Shown here piece by piece: positions 50,058 to 58,769 of a stretch of DNA of 64,000 nucleotides (its first letter is position 1; every line of letters begins with the position of its first letter). The DNA comes from Pseudomaricurvus sp. HS19. GTDB lineage: Bacteria > Pseudomonadota > Gammaproteobacteria > Pseudomonadales > Cellvibrionaceae. Position numbers and translations under genes: made by a program. The DNA lies in NCBI RefSeq assembly GCF_009857815.1, contig NZ_WVVW01000001.1, positions 744,001 to 808,000 of the forward strand, in the 5' to 3' direction. Under the pieces are notes generated by a model, which worked only from the letters and a program-made list of their open reading frames with translations, did not search any database and was not told where the DNA came from.

Positions 50058-51473
50058 ATGAGCGCCAACCTGAGCCCTGTTAACACCCCGACTTCCCTGC
50101 AGAAAGACGCCACCGACTGGCCCGATCGCTGGAAGACCCAGAAGCAAGCCCTCGGTGTAGGCCGCTACACAGATAAGGAGTTTGCCGAGCTGGAATTCAG
50201 CAAAATGTGGAACCGTGTGTGGCAGATCGCCGCACGTTTGGACGAGATCCCGCAAAAAGGCGACTACACCACCTACACCATCGGCGACCAGTCCATCCTG
50301 CTGGTGCGCGGCGAAGGCGACAGCGTGAAGTCCTTCTTCAACTTCTGCCCCCACCGTGGCACCACCCTGGGCGAAGGCTGTGGCCATTTCGAAGAAGAAC
50401 GCATTATTTGCCCATTCCACGGCTGGCGCTGGAACCTGGAAGGCGAGATCCAGATGGTACTTGGCCGCGACGAGTTTGCCGGTGGCAACCTGCGCGACGA
50501 AGACGTGGCCATGCGCCAGACCCACTGCGAGGTCTACGCCGGCTTCGTATTCATCAACCTGGATGACAACCCCCAGCCCTTCTCCGACTTTATCGCTCCC
50601 ATGAAGCAATTCCTCGACGACTTCGTGGTTGGCGACATGCACCACATCTGGTGGAAACAGGCGGAAATCCCCTGCAACTGGAAAGTGGCCCAGGAAGCCT
50701 TCTTCGAGGCCTACCACGTCTCTGCCACCCACCCACAGCTGGAAAAAGTGGGCAGTGAAGTGGTCTACGGCAACCGCGAAGAAGACGACGACATGTTCTT
50801 CAAGGATCTCACCTACCGTTCACTGGACAACGGCCACGGCTACTTCCACGGCGGCGCCAAAACCCCGATTGCCGGTCATGTGCAGGGAGGCCCTCCCCCC
50901 ACCAAGGCCGAGCAGATTGAGGCAATGGCCACCCGCATGAACCTGACCGCGGAAGGGCTGGGCGCCATGATCCTCAAGAAAGACATCGACCTGCTGCGCA
51001 CCCTGAAGGACAAGGACCTGCCGGCGGATGCCAACGTGGGCGCCGAGTACGTGAAGCTGCAATACGCCACCGCTGCCGAGCAGAATCGCCCCATGCCGAA
51101 GATGACCCCGGAGCACATCGGTAAATGGGGTGGTGTGAACTTCATCTTCCCGAATGTACTGATCCTGCCACAAGCGGGTAACGCCGCCATCTACCGCGCA
51201 CGCCCTCACCCAACCGACCCGGACAAATGTATTTTCGAAATCCGCTCGGTAACCACCCTGCCCGCCAACGAGCAGCCAGTACGCTCCACCGTGGAAATCG
51301 TTACCGACCCGGAAACCCAGATCGGCCTGATCCCACAGCAGGACCTGGGCAACATCCCCCGCGTGCAGGTTGGCCTGCACTCCAAGGGCATGAAGCAGGT
51401 ATGGCTGGCGGAGGATCAGGAGCAGCTGATCTCCAATATGCATCGGGAGCTGGATCGCTACCTGCAAGACTAA
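50058..51473 (+). CDS. Rieske non-heme iron oxygenase alpha subunit (R5)
   Basis: 471-residue RHO alpha subunit. Rieske ligands C97, H99, C118 and H121 (CPHRGT, CPFHGW; 18-residue spacing); iron site EAYHVSATH with H220 and H225; bridging residue E217. It pairs with R1 (shared WxxRLDEIP, FCPHRGTxLxxGxGHxExxRIICPFHGWRWNLEG blocks shown in part). AGGA lies before the ATG. Single gene ended by a strong terminator; it is the last catabolic gene before the accessory stretch. Confidence 0.9.
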   Translation: MSANLSPVNTPTSLQKDATDWPDRWKTQKQALGVGRYTDKEFAELEFSKMWNRVWQIAARLDEIPQKGDYTTYTIGDQSILLVRGEGDSVKSFFNFCPHRGTTLGEGCGHFEEERIICPFHGWRWNLEGEIQMVLGRDEFAGGNLRDEDVAMRQTHCEVYAGFVFINLDDNPQPFSDFIAPMKQFLDDFVVGDMHHIWWKQAEIPCNWKVAQEAFFEAYHVSATHPQLEKVGSEVVYGNREEDDDMFFKDLTYRSLDNGHGYFHGGAKTPIAGHVQGGPPPTKAEQIEAMATRMNLTAEGLGAMILKKDIDLLRTLKDKDLPADANVGAEYVKLQYATAAEQNRPMPKMTPEHIGKWGGVNFIFPNVLILPQAGNAAIYRARPHPTDPDKCIFEIRSVTTLPANEQPVRSTVEIVTDPETQIGLIPQQDLGNIPRVQVGLHSKGMKQVWLAEDQEQLISNMHRELDRYLQD

Positions 51474-51494
51474 AGCCTTTACATATCGGCTTAG

Positions 51495-51530
51495 AAAAAA
51501 GGGCGCATGTGAAAACATGCGCCCTTTTTT
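51495..51530 (+). terminator. Terminator after R5
   Basis: AAAAAAGGGCGCATGT-GAAA-ACATGCGCCCTTTTTT: a 16-bp stem. A mutated copy of this hairpin, with the same CTTAGAA lead-in, lies at 56267. Confidence 0.92.
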
Positions 51531-52106
51531 ATTCTCCCCGCGTAACCATGCGCCAACTTGTGGAACTTTCGGCTAGACATAACTTCATTCAGCGCAGATA
51601 TTAAATTGGCAACCTATAAATGGCGATATTGCGATGTCGGCACCGTTCCGCAAGCAAGCTATCAGTCGCTAATGGATTTATAAACCTGCCAAGGAAAGGC
51701 GCCCTTCCAAATGACAACACTTCCCGTGCCAGCTTTTATCAGCCCAAAAATCCCTGTTAGGAAGAGCATTTCCCTTTCTACTATTCACCATCTAGTTCCG
51801 AGCAATAAAAAACCAAATAAAACATACATGCACACCAAGAATAAATACCAAATTAATTATAAAGACTCCCCTCTAATTATTTTTAAGGCCAGCCTTCATA
51901 AACAGACTATTACGCGTCCATTCGTTATTTTTGATAGGGCGTAGGTTTTAAAGAATATGTGCCGGTGCGTGTTGTTCGTCGCCAGGTGTACCACGGAAGG
52001 TTCGTCAGGGTTTACAAAACATGCCGGCTAGGGTGTTCGGCCTGAGGCCTAGTTTCCGTAAAAGTACAGGGTGCCGCTGAAAGCAGAACAACCATCATCG
52101 GCAGTA
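51531..52106. other. AT-rich stretch without a convincing gene
   Basis: About 575 bp with a sharp fall in GC content after ~51590. An open frame of 77 codons (51711-51944) has Lys/Thr/Ile-rich content, no Shine-Dalgarno and no recognisable family, so it is not called. This begins the accessory region. Confidence 0.5.
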
Positions 52107-52228
52107 AATTAACGTTGGGCAGTGGTAAATCACAACGCGCGCAACTAGTTACTCTTGGTCGCAGCGAAAAAGGCGCGCGGCTGGGACGGCTAAGCTGCGC
52201 TCCGCTGCCCAAAATCAATACGTTAGTA
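52107..52228. repeat. Candidate integron attC site 1 (long, VCR-like)
   Basis: R''-like AATTAAC (52107-52113) and R'-like GTTAGTA (52222-52228) are ~120 bp apart; TAACGT/ACGTTA and, further in, TTGGGCAG/CTGCCCAA (8 bp) are complementary, giving the long imperfect hairpin of VCR-type attC sites. The expected crossover is between G52222 and T52223. Confidence 0.5.
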
Positions 52229-52264
52229 CTCTGTGAGCAACACAACCCATCTAAGGAGAGAAAT

Positions 52265-53044
52265 ATGAAATATATAGTTTTTTTATTAATTGTGCTTATT
52301 CCGTCCGTGTGCCTGTCAGGAGAAACTACCATTTGTAATGACAATGATAGGTGTATTAATACAGAAACAAACGCACGTTTTGGGTTTACGTTTACACCAT
52401 CATATAAAAACCAATACCAGATTGATTTGCTCGACATCGATGCCTCGTGTGAGGATGACGCTATACCTGCAACAGATAAAGTTCCCCTTCCTAAAAACTC
52501 ATATTTTAGACAGACATTAGATAAAGATGCGCAAACATCAAATGAATTGATGGTTCATGTATATGAACTTGATAAGGTAGATGATGGTGATGCCAATACT
52601 GATAATACTGAATATACAATAGAGAAATATTTTTCAGCACCACATAAAGTATGTCTTAATGGCAAACACCGAGTACAAAAATCAAATTACAAACGCGTCG
52701 GCGGGGTAAGCACTGGAGTTCTGGTTGTTCCGTTCAAGCTAAGAGACGGAGATTTGTATAGTGATTCAACGATTGGTCCGTATCTATCATATAAATGGGA
52801 AGTAATTGAGATTTTGGCAACAGCTGGTTTATCGCAAATATCAGTTAGTGAGGTTGGCACTGAGGATGTTGAAAGCGAAACGGGGTTAACAGCTGCCATA
52901 GGTATAAATTTTGAAATTGATAAAAACTGGGATGTAGCACTTCTACTTGGAGCAGATCACTTGTCTGGCGATAAGGGGGATGAGTGGGAATATCAAGATG
53001 ACATCTGGATTTCTTTTGGTATAGGGTTTAATTTCACCCGATAG
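52265..53044 (+). CDS. Exported protein of unknown function, possible integron cassette gene
   Basis: 259-residue protein with a Sec signal peptide (MKYIVFLLIVLIPSVCLSG). The mature part is Asp/Glu/Asn-rich; the last third alternates polar and hydrophobic residues and ends in aromatic FGIGFNFTR, which suggests an outer-membrane beta-barrel end. AAGGAGAG lies just before the ATG. Codon use is AT-rich, unlike the catabolic genes. The stop codon touches candidate attC 2 and the start lies 42 bp after the attC 1 crossover, the usual packing of a one-gene cassette. No family recognised. Confidence 0.7.
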   Translation: MKYIVFLLIVLIPSVCLSGETTICNDNDRCINTETNARFGFTFTPSYKNQYQIDLLDIDASCEDDAIPATDKVPLPKNSYFRQTLDKDAQTSNELMVHVYELDKVDDGDANTDNTEYTIEKYFSAPHKVCLNGKHRVQKSNYKRVGGVSTGVLVVPFKLRDGDLYSDSTIGPYLSYKWEVIEILATAGLSQISVSEVGTEDVESETGLTAAIGINFEIDKNWDVALLLGADHLSGDKGDEWEYQDDIWISFGIGFNFTR

Positions 53045-53100
53045 TGCTAACAAGTGAAGGCAGCGGACAGCTAATACTGCCGCTGCTTTAGGTGTTATGC
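53045..53100. repeat. Candidate integron attC site 2 (short)
   Basis: 56 bp: R''-like TGCTAAC at the left, inner arms GCAGCGG/CCGCTGC, R'-like GTTATGC at the right. R'' is complementary at 6 of 7 positions to GTTAGTA at the start of the same putative cassette (52222), as expected when the circle closes. The cassette would span 52223-53094 (872 bp). Confidence 0.5.
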
Positions 53101-53268
53101 ATAAAATCTGCCTTGAGAAATAGCGCGCCCCCTTACCTTTTTGCGGATCAATTTATAGCCAACTAACAGCCATCCCGAGACTGTTGCTATCCCTCCATTT
53201 CTGGTACTGTCCGCCGGCCGCTGCCAAGCACCAAACCCACACACATACCCCACAAGAACACCTGAGCC

Positions 53269-53862
53269 ATGGACCTATTTTTACAAGTCTGGGGCGGAAG
53301 CTGCTACCTGTCGAACAAGATACTGTTCGCCACCGCAGAGTCTTTTGCCGAAGCCAGAAAACGCCAACTGAAGATTCTGGGATGGATTGTCTATCTGCTG
53401 GGTGTACCTGCCTGGGTGGTGATTCTTGTCGCCCACAACGACTGGATCGCCGCGTCCATCGAGGCCGGGGGCATTCCGGCCATGTTGCTGGGCCTGTACA
53501 ACACCATCCATAACCACCAGAGGGTAAACCGGCGCTTTAACAAGCTGGTGTCGCTCTGTACCTACTCCGCATTGGCGTTCGGGTTTTCCATCAGCATCTA
53601 CCACCACGGGGGCTTAGCGTCAGTGAGCCAGATTCTGGAGGTTGGCGTGATGTTCGGGTTTCTGTTAGGGAGTTACTTTCTGGCTAAAGGCAATAACAAT
53701 GGCTGGCTGATGTTTATGCTGATGAACGTCAGCATGGCGGGCCTGATGTATATTCAGGAGAAGCCTATCCTTATGGCGCAGCAGCTGCTGTCATTATGCT
53801 TTGTGCTGTTTGGCTTTATAAAGGCGCACCGCAATCACAAGGCGGCGCTTTTGCAGAAGTGA
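53269..53862 (+). CDS. Multi-pass membrane protein, PnuC-like features
   Basis: 197-residue integral membrane protein with about six hydrophobic segments (near residues 33-53, 62-75, 93-108, 119-135, 140-160 and 165-185). The layout and the final FGFIKAHRNHK recall PnuC/YgjV-type small transporters, but no decisive motif is seen. GC content is higher than the neighbouring cassette gene. No clear Shine-Dalgarno. It may be a resident gene rather than part of the inserted material. Confidence 0.65.
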   Translation: MDLFLQVWGGSCYLSNKILFATAESFAEARKRQLKILGWIVYLLGVPAWVVILVAHNDWIAASIEAGGIPAMLLGLYNTIHNHQRVNRRFNKLVSLCTYSALAFGFSISIYHHGGLASVSQILEVGVMFGFLLGSYFLAKGNNNGWLMFMLMNVSMAGLMYIQEKPILMAQQLLSLCFVLFGFIKAHRNHKAALLQK

Positions 53863-54069
53863 TAACAGGCACAGCAGCGATAACCGATATCAGTCGAAGT
53901 CGCGTCAGCGCCTCCAGTCCGGTAGATTTACCAATTGCAATTCCGGTAGACTTGCGCCACTTTTCCTGTGAAAACCGGAAAACTGCGGGCCTGCCCTGAT
54001 TACCGGGAGCCGCCCTCCCCCTCTTTATTGACCAGCCACCCATCCCTAACCACAGCGCTGATAACGCCC

Positions 54070-54552
54070 ATGATCATTTATTACCTGGAAATGACCTCAA
54101 AAGATAACCTGCTTCCGAAAGAGGCTGTGGCCGGAATTTCCATCAATGAGGCCAAGGTTAAGAATTTCCGCTTCAACCGCTTTCTGTACCAGTTGGTTGG
54201 CGAGGCCTGGAGCTGGACGGACAAGCTCTCCCTCACGGATCAGGCGTGGCAGGAGTACGCGGAGAACGACAATTTACGCACCTGGGTTGCGTACGTCGAG
54301 GGCAGCATTGCCGGCTATTACGAACTGCAGGTGCAGGATGAAGGCAATGTGGAGCTGGTCTATTTCGGGCTCGCGCCCGATTTTATCGGCAAAGGCCTTG
54401 GCGGTTATTTGCTGACCCATGCGATTGCCACTGCCTGGTCACTGCCCGGAACCCGCAGGGTCTGGGTACACACCTGCGATCTGGACCACCCGAACGCGCT
54501 CAAAAATTACGAGGCACGAGGCTTTACGCTTTACGATGTCGAGCACAGCTAA
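54070..54552 (+). CDS. GNAT-family N-acetyltransferase
   Basis: 160-residue GNAT protein. The acetyl-CoA loop region reads GLAPDFIGKGLGGYLLTHAI (motif A, Q/RxxGxG/A type as GKGLGG) and the C-terminal NALKNYEARGF is the usual motif B. It acetylates an unknown amine. ATG 54070 is chosen because family similarity starts after it; the Shine-Dalgarno is weak and 34 codons of open frame precede it. Confidence 0.82.
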   Translation: MIIYYLEMTSKDNLLPKEAVAGISINEAKVKNFRFNRFLYQLVGEAWSWTDKLSLTDQAWQEYAENDNLRTWVAYVEGSIAGYYELQVQDEGNVELVYFGLAPDFIGKGLGGYLLTHAIATAWSLPGTRRVWVHTCDLDHPNALKNYEARGFTLYDVEHS

Positions 54553-54728
54553 CCCTGTGACCTGCTTCACGCAGAGACTACTGGACATCCTGTCTGCCAC
54601 TCAGACAACATCACCTGACAACAACTACGAGCACCTGTAGGAACGGCGGCATCTGTCTGGCTACTTTACGCACAGAGTCTCCATACAGCGCGCGCCCCAA
54701 TCCTCAGCAGCAAAGGCACATTCAGTAC

Positions 54729-55886
54729 ATGGAAGAACAGTACCAATATCGTAACCGGGAAGTTATCAAGGATGAGTCCAGGGAGTTTCGCCTGGGCGAG
54801 GGACGAATCAGCGGCTATTTGTCGTTTACCCTGGGCTTATTAAGCCTCCTCGCTGTACTGGCCTACCTCTACCCTTCTTACCTGACTACAACAGACTTGC
54901 GTGCAGCCTACGATGCCAAGCAGCTGCAGCTGGTGTTGAGGTACGGCATGTACTTCTCGTTGTTGTTTGGGGTTTTGGCTCTCATCCTCAACAAAGCCAA
55001 ATACAAAGTTCCGGGCGTGGCCGGTGTGGTTCTTACCCTGCTCGGGTTCTACCTCGGCGGACACACCATACCGGTTGGTCCGGTTGAGCCGCATGCTCTC
55101 TCGCTGGGCGTGGATTGGCTGATCATCGCGTTCCTGCTGTCTGCGGTTGTGTTTATGACCCTGGAAAAGCTGTTCCCCAAATACCGCGATCAGTTGATCA
55201 TGCGGCCGGAGTGGGATGTAGACCTGTTCTATTTCGTGTTTAACCACCTGGCCATATCCGCCATCCTGATCTTTGCCAACTACCACGCCAGCCATTTTGA
55301 GTGGGCGCTCAGCCCCTCACTGCAAGAGGCGGTTCGCTCCATGCCCATTCTGTTACAGGTGGGTATTATTGTGATTTGCGCCGATTTTGTTCTCTACTGG
55401 GAGCATCGCCTGTACCACGAAGTGAAGCCGCTGTGGCCGATCCATGCGGTGCACCACTCGGTGGAAAACCTCGACTGGCTGGCCGGCTCCCGAGGGCACT
55501 TCCTGCAGGTATTCTCGGAACGAGCCATGGTGATGGTGCCGCTGTACCTGATCGGTGCAGATCCCCAGGCGCTCAATATCTATGTGACCTTTGCGGCACT
55601 GCAGGCCATCCTGATTCACTGCAATTTGTCGATCAACTTCGGGCCATTGAAATACATCTTTGTCACACCGCAATTTCACCATTGGCACCACAGCTCGGAA
55701 AAGCCTGCCATCGATACCAACTACTCAGCGCATACGGTGCTGTTTGACCGACTGTTCAAGACCTATCACCTGCCCGACCAGCACTGGCCGGCGGAATACG
55801 GCACTACCGTCAGGTTGCCTCGCACGGTGCTCGGACAGCTGCTCTATCCCATAACAGCGCTGTTGGGTTCCAAAGACAAGACGTGA
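54729..55886 (+). CDS. Sterol desaturase/fatty-acid hydroxylase-family membrane protein
   Basis: 385-residue membrane diiron protein. After an N-terminal hydrophobic part, the histidine boxes are H226/H230 (HRLYH), H239/H242/H243 (HAVHH) and H317/H318/H320/H321 (FHHWHH), the signature of the fatty-acid hydroxylase superfamily. It uses O2 to hydroxylate or desaturate a lipid-like substrate (sterol, hopanoid, carotenoid or fatty acyl). Longer than the common ~270-residue form owing to about 110 extra N-terminal residues with two or three membrane spans. It stands alone. Confidence 0.88.
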   Translation: MEEQYQYRNREVIKDESREFRLGEGRISGYLSFTLGLLSLLAVLAYLYPSYLTTTDLRAAYDAKQLQLVLRYGMYFSLLFGVLALILNKAKYKVPGVAGVVLTLLGFYLGGHTIPVGPVEPHALSLGVDWLIIAFLLSAVVFMTLEKLFPKYRDQLIMRPEWDVDLFYFVFNHLAISAILIFANYHASHFEWALSPSLQEAVRSMPILLQVGIIVICADFVLYWEHRLYHEVKPLWPIHAVHHSVENLDWLAGSRGHFLQVFSERAMVMVPLYLIGADPQALNIYVTFAALQAILIHCNLSINFGPLKYIFVTPQFHHWHHSSEKPAIDTNYSAHTVLFDRLFKTYHLPDQHWPAEYGTTVRLPRTVLGQLLYPITALLGSKDKT

Positions 55887-55907
55887 AATCTGGCAAACAG
55901 GTGAGCG

Positions 55908-56138
55908 TCAGAAGATACTCATGACCCGGTCCATGGTTTCGATTTCCGACAGACAGATACTCCGGGCATTGGGGCGCGAATACTTTCTGGTGATCTCGGC
56001 AGTATACTTGTCATTGAAGCTATCAAACCTGGCCATGTAGCTGTCGTTATAGATGGGCATATAGACACTGATGCACTGTTGATACTGAGCGTAGTCAGCA
56101 AGCAGGGTTTCCCGGCATTGCCGGGCTGTGTTTTGCAA
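55908..56138 (-). CDS. Doubtful small protein or gene remnant
   Basis: 76-codon frame from a TTG start (QNTARQCRETLLADYAQYQQC...). The composition is protein-like (two Cys, many Tyr/Met), but there is no Shine-Dalgarno or ATG and the frame is closed 7 codons upstream by TAG, so it may be the 3' end of a decayed gene. The rest of the gap 55887-56639 holds a degenerate hairpin (56267) and an 18-codon ATG frame at 56463 that I do not call. Confidence 0.25.
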   Translation of the reverse strand: MQNTARQCRETLLADYAQYQQCISVYMPIYNDSYMARFDSFNDKYTAEITRKYSRPNARSICLSEIETMDRVMSIF

Positions 56139-56266
56139 TCGTCGTGCACAGCTCCCCTACTCCAAGAGCATGAAGCATGGATAAGTGACGGAAGATGAGT
56201 TGCAGCTGACATCAATTGGCATCCGGATCAGGATCACTACATGAAAAATTCAAATTAAGTTAACGA

Positions 56267-56307
56267 CTTAGAACAGAAGGTCACATGTGAAAACATGTGC
56301 CTATTTT
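56267..56307. repeat. Degenerate copy of the R5 terminator hairpin
   Basis: CTTAGAA, ten bases, then CACATG-TGAAAA-CATGTG and a short T-rich end. It follows the same order as 51490-51530 at about 80-85 percent identity but has lost part of the stem. The two copies flank 51.5-56.3 kb. Confidence 0.5.
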
Positions 56308-56639
56308 GGAAGGCCGTTATTCCGGAGATTAATTTCTGGCACATGATTCCATAGTATGCACAATTAATTATTGATCATCTCCGAATTGCAGGCTATACAA
56401 ACAGAAATTGACACCTCAGATCGACGCGCTACGAGCAGCTCATTTTGATATGGAGAAATCGCCATGGACTGGCGCCCCCCCAACGACCTCAAACTCCCCG
56501 ATAGAGCTTTCCAACACTAAAGATCTTTTCGACGACTCTCTATTTTTTAATTAATCCTATCTAAGGCTGACGATCAAAAACACCAGAAAAATAGCTTGTT
56601 CGGATTACTCGAAACTCCAACCCAAGAAGGAAATATACC

Positions 56640-57596
56640 ATGCTAATAATTACAAACCGGAATATTAATTTATCCAACTTTCAGAATGGAATTGGAGATC
56701 AAAAAGCTTTTGGAGATAGCGTTAATTCAAAGGGCCCAAATGAGGTCAGACTAGCAACTGCAGTAAAGATCAATGGAAAATGGAATGTTGAATTAATTAA
56801 AGAACCATCAAAACTTACCGAGAGCAACATGCCCTCTAGGAAAGAGTTCTCCAAAGTCAGAGAAAAATTAACATCCGAGGGAAAAAATTGCGTTTTTTTT
56901 GTCCACGGATTCAATCAGTCCTTTGAAAAGAACCTAGAAAAGAGCCTTGCTTTAGAGCAGGAGCATAACGTAGAGGTCATTGCCTTTTCTTGGCCTTCAA
57001 ATCCCGGAGGATTTAAAACCAAGGAATATCGACACGCCAAGCGAACAGCCAGAGCTTCGGTGGGGGCACTTGACTCTACTTTAGAGAAGCTTGGATCATA
57101 TCTAAAAGAACCCTTCAATCGGAAGGCGCTAGAGGCGTGTGATATTAAATTTTCTTTGATGGCATATAGCTTGGGAAACTATCTATTTCAGAATTACATT
57201 GTTGACTCTGTGTATGAAAATGAAACTGCAATTTTCGATAATGTGATTCTTTGCCAGGCCGACGTGGACAACAAAGGACATTCCGACTGGGTAAACCTAA
57301 TAGAATCCGGAAAAAAGGTATATATCACCATCAACGAGAACGACTGGGTTCTTAAGTGGTCAGACGCAAACTTTCAGAAAAACCGATTGGGAAGAACTGC
57401 AAAGAACTTAAATTCCGAAAATGCCATATATTTTGATTTCACAAACGGGGATAACGTAGGAAAAACTCACGGAGTTTTTTACAAGAAAACAAACAATACG
57501 GTAAAACAGTTTTTTACAAAGGTTTTAAACGGAGAAAGAGGCCAGGACACCCCAGGGATGACTTATGATGCCCGATCAAATTCTTATAGATTTTAA
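56640..57596 (+). CDS. Alpha/beta-hydrolase, DUF900-like
   Basis: 318-residue hydrolase with the DUF900-type pattern: strand plus FFVHGFNQSF (86-95), AFSWPSNP (115-122) and the nucleophile elbow AYSLGN with S177 in a G-less AxSxG form; candidate acid and His follow (QADVDNKGHSDW; KTHGVFY). It probably cleaves an ester or amide; the substrate is unknown. There is no signal peptide. AAGGAA precedes the ATG. AT-rich codon use marks it as acquired relative to the catabolic cluster. Confidence 0.75.
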   Translation: MLIITNRNINLSNFQNGIGDQKAFGDSVNSKGPNEVRLATAVKINGKWNVELIKEPSKLTESNMPSRKEFSKVREKLTSEGKNCVFFVHGFNQSFEKNLEKSLALEQEHNVEVIAFSWPSNPGGFKTKEYRHAKRTARASVGALDSTLEKLGSYLKEPFNRKALEACDIKFSLMAYSLGNYLFQNYIVDSVYENETAIFDNVILCQADVDNKGHSDWVNLIESGKKVYITINENDWVLKWSDANFQKNRLGRTAKNLNSENAIYFDFTNGDNVGKTHGVFYKKTNNTVKQFFTKVLNGERGQDTPGMTYDARSNSYRF

Positions 57597-57751
57597 GATA
57601 ACTGTAAAGATAAAAAAATATGCCAAAAAATATTTAGGAACATATATTTAACGGATTACAACTAACGGCCTTGGAACTCCTGCTTACCGCAAAAAATAGA
57701 ATTTCATTTCCCCTCCACCTAGGTCATATTATCAACAGAAATTAAAAATAA

Positions 57752-57937
57752 ATGGATGAAAATATGAATTATCAGTATGTTTGCCCAATTCACCATGATG
57801 TTGTTTTATTTGTTGAGAGCTTAGAAAAGTTGAACTATGTGGTATTTGCTAAGGCCGAGTATTGCCCAAAGTGCAAAAAATCATACTTTAAAGAACAGTG
57901 CGACGAATTAGATTTGGAAAGCGAAGATGGCAATTAA
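57752..57937 (+). CDS. Small zinc-ribbon-like protein
   Basis: 61-residue protein with C11, H14, C38 and C41 (CPIH and CPKC) spaced like a zinc ribbon, and an acidic C-terminus. ATG 57752 is used; ATG 57764 with GGATG before it is an alternative. Its end overlaps the next gene by 11 bp in another frame, so the two are translationally coupled. Function unknown. Confidence 0.6.
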   Translation: MDENMNYQYVCPIHHDVVLFVESLEKLNYVVFAKAEYCPKCKKSYFKEQCDELDLESEDGN

Positions 57938-58319
57938 ATTTAAGGGTGATGATTTAGAGTCAGGTTTGGTAGAGTGGGTAAAATCCAACATTAAAGAATC
58001 ACACAAAATATCCTATGATTTAGGAAAATTCTTTTTCACGGTATCGATAAGCACCATAGGCGTCGTGGCAACTCTCGAGAAACTTGACAATAATTCAGAA
58101 TTTGACAGCCCCATGATTGTGTCGTTAATTTCACTTTTTACTGCAATGCTTATTTCCATTGATTTAGCACGCCCCAAGGAATTAAAAATAACCGGCGAAT
58201 CCGATTTGCAAATTGTTTATCACGATAAAATACGAAAAGTCACATGGAGAATTTTATTTTGGTTCTCGGCATGGCTAGCGGGATCTGTTCTCGGCGGATA
58301 TGCGGCTGTTTTCACATGA
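57927..58319 (+). CDS. Small membrane protein, three predicted helices
   Basis: 130-residue protein with hydrophobic segments near 36-51, 63-81 and 108-129 and a charged cytoplasmic-type N-terminus. GGAAAGCGAAG precedes the ATG, which lies inside the end of the zinc-ribbon gene. No family recognised. AT-rich like its neighbours. The coupled pair with a zinc-ribbon partner resembles small accessory modules, but no function can be claimed. Confidence 0.65.
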   Translation: MAIKFKGDDLESGLVEWVKSNIKESHKISYDLGKFFFTVSISTIGVVATLEKLDNNSEFDSPMIVSLISLFTAMLISIDLARPKELKITGESDLQIVYHDKIRKVTWRILFWFSAWLAGSVLGGYAAVFT

Positions 58320-58769
58320 TCACCTAAAATAACCCGGAATATATTCCCATTATCTCCAGCCCTTGTTAACGATATTTTTTACGAGGAAATTAATTTATAA
58401 GAGAATTGAAATATTTTTGTTATAAAAATACAAGTATAAAAATATTTTAGGGAATCACTATGAGATATCTTTATTCAATTTTTATAGATCTACCATTAAC
58501 AATGGTGCGCAACATTTAATCTTGTCAGACAATACGACGAAGTTACAGATAAAGGGCTAAAGAAATATAAATAGTCCATCAACTTTTTGTCAGATAATTT
58601 GGATGATAACGCAGGCAAAATCCGTGACCTTACAAGAAATTATTGAAAACCATAATGTTCTTTAATGAATAATAGAACCTTTAATAGATAAGGCCCTTAA
58701 TATCCCACCGCCTCTAGAAAAAGCTGTGTTAGAGGTTCAGATTAACACTAAATAAAGGAATATCTTAAA
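58320..58769. other. AT-rich stretch without a gene
   Basis: 450 bp of very AT-rich DNA with short interrupted frames (for example from ATG 58460), possibly a decayed gene. No repeats, hairpin terminator or motif recognised. Confidence 0.5.

Noticed and set aside
51711-51944. 77-codon open frame in the AT-rich stretch
   Set aside because: No Shine-Dalgarno, no protein-like pattern and no family; AT-rich DNA here gives short frames by chance.
53045-53100. Reading candidate attC 2 as a plain terminator
   Set aside because: No T-run follows the hairpin, and the ends carry TAAC/GTTA core-like bases instead.
56463-56519. 18-codon ATG frame with an upstream GGAG
   Set aside because: Too short to support; no family and no conservation evidence available.
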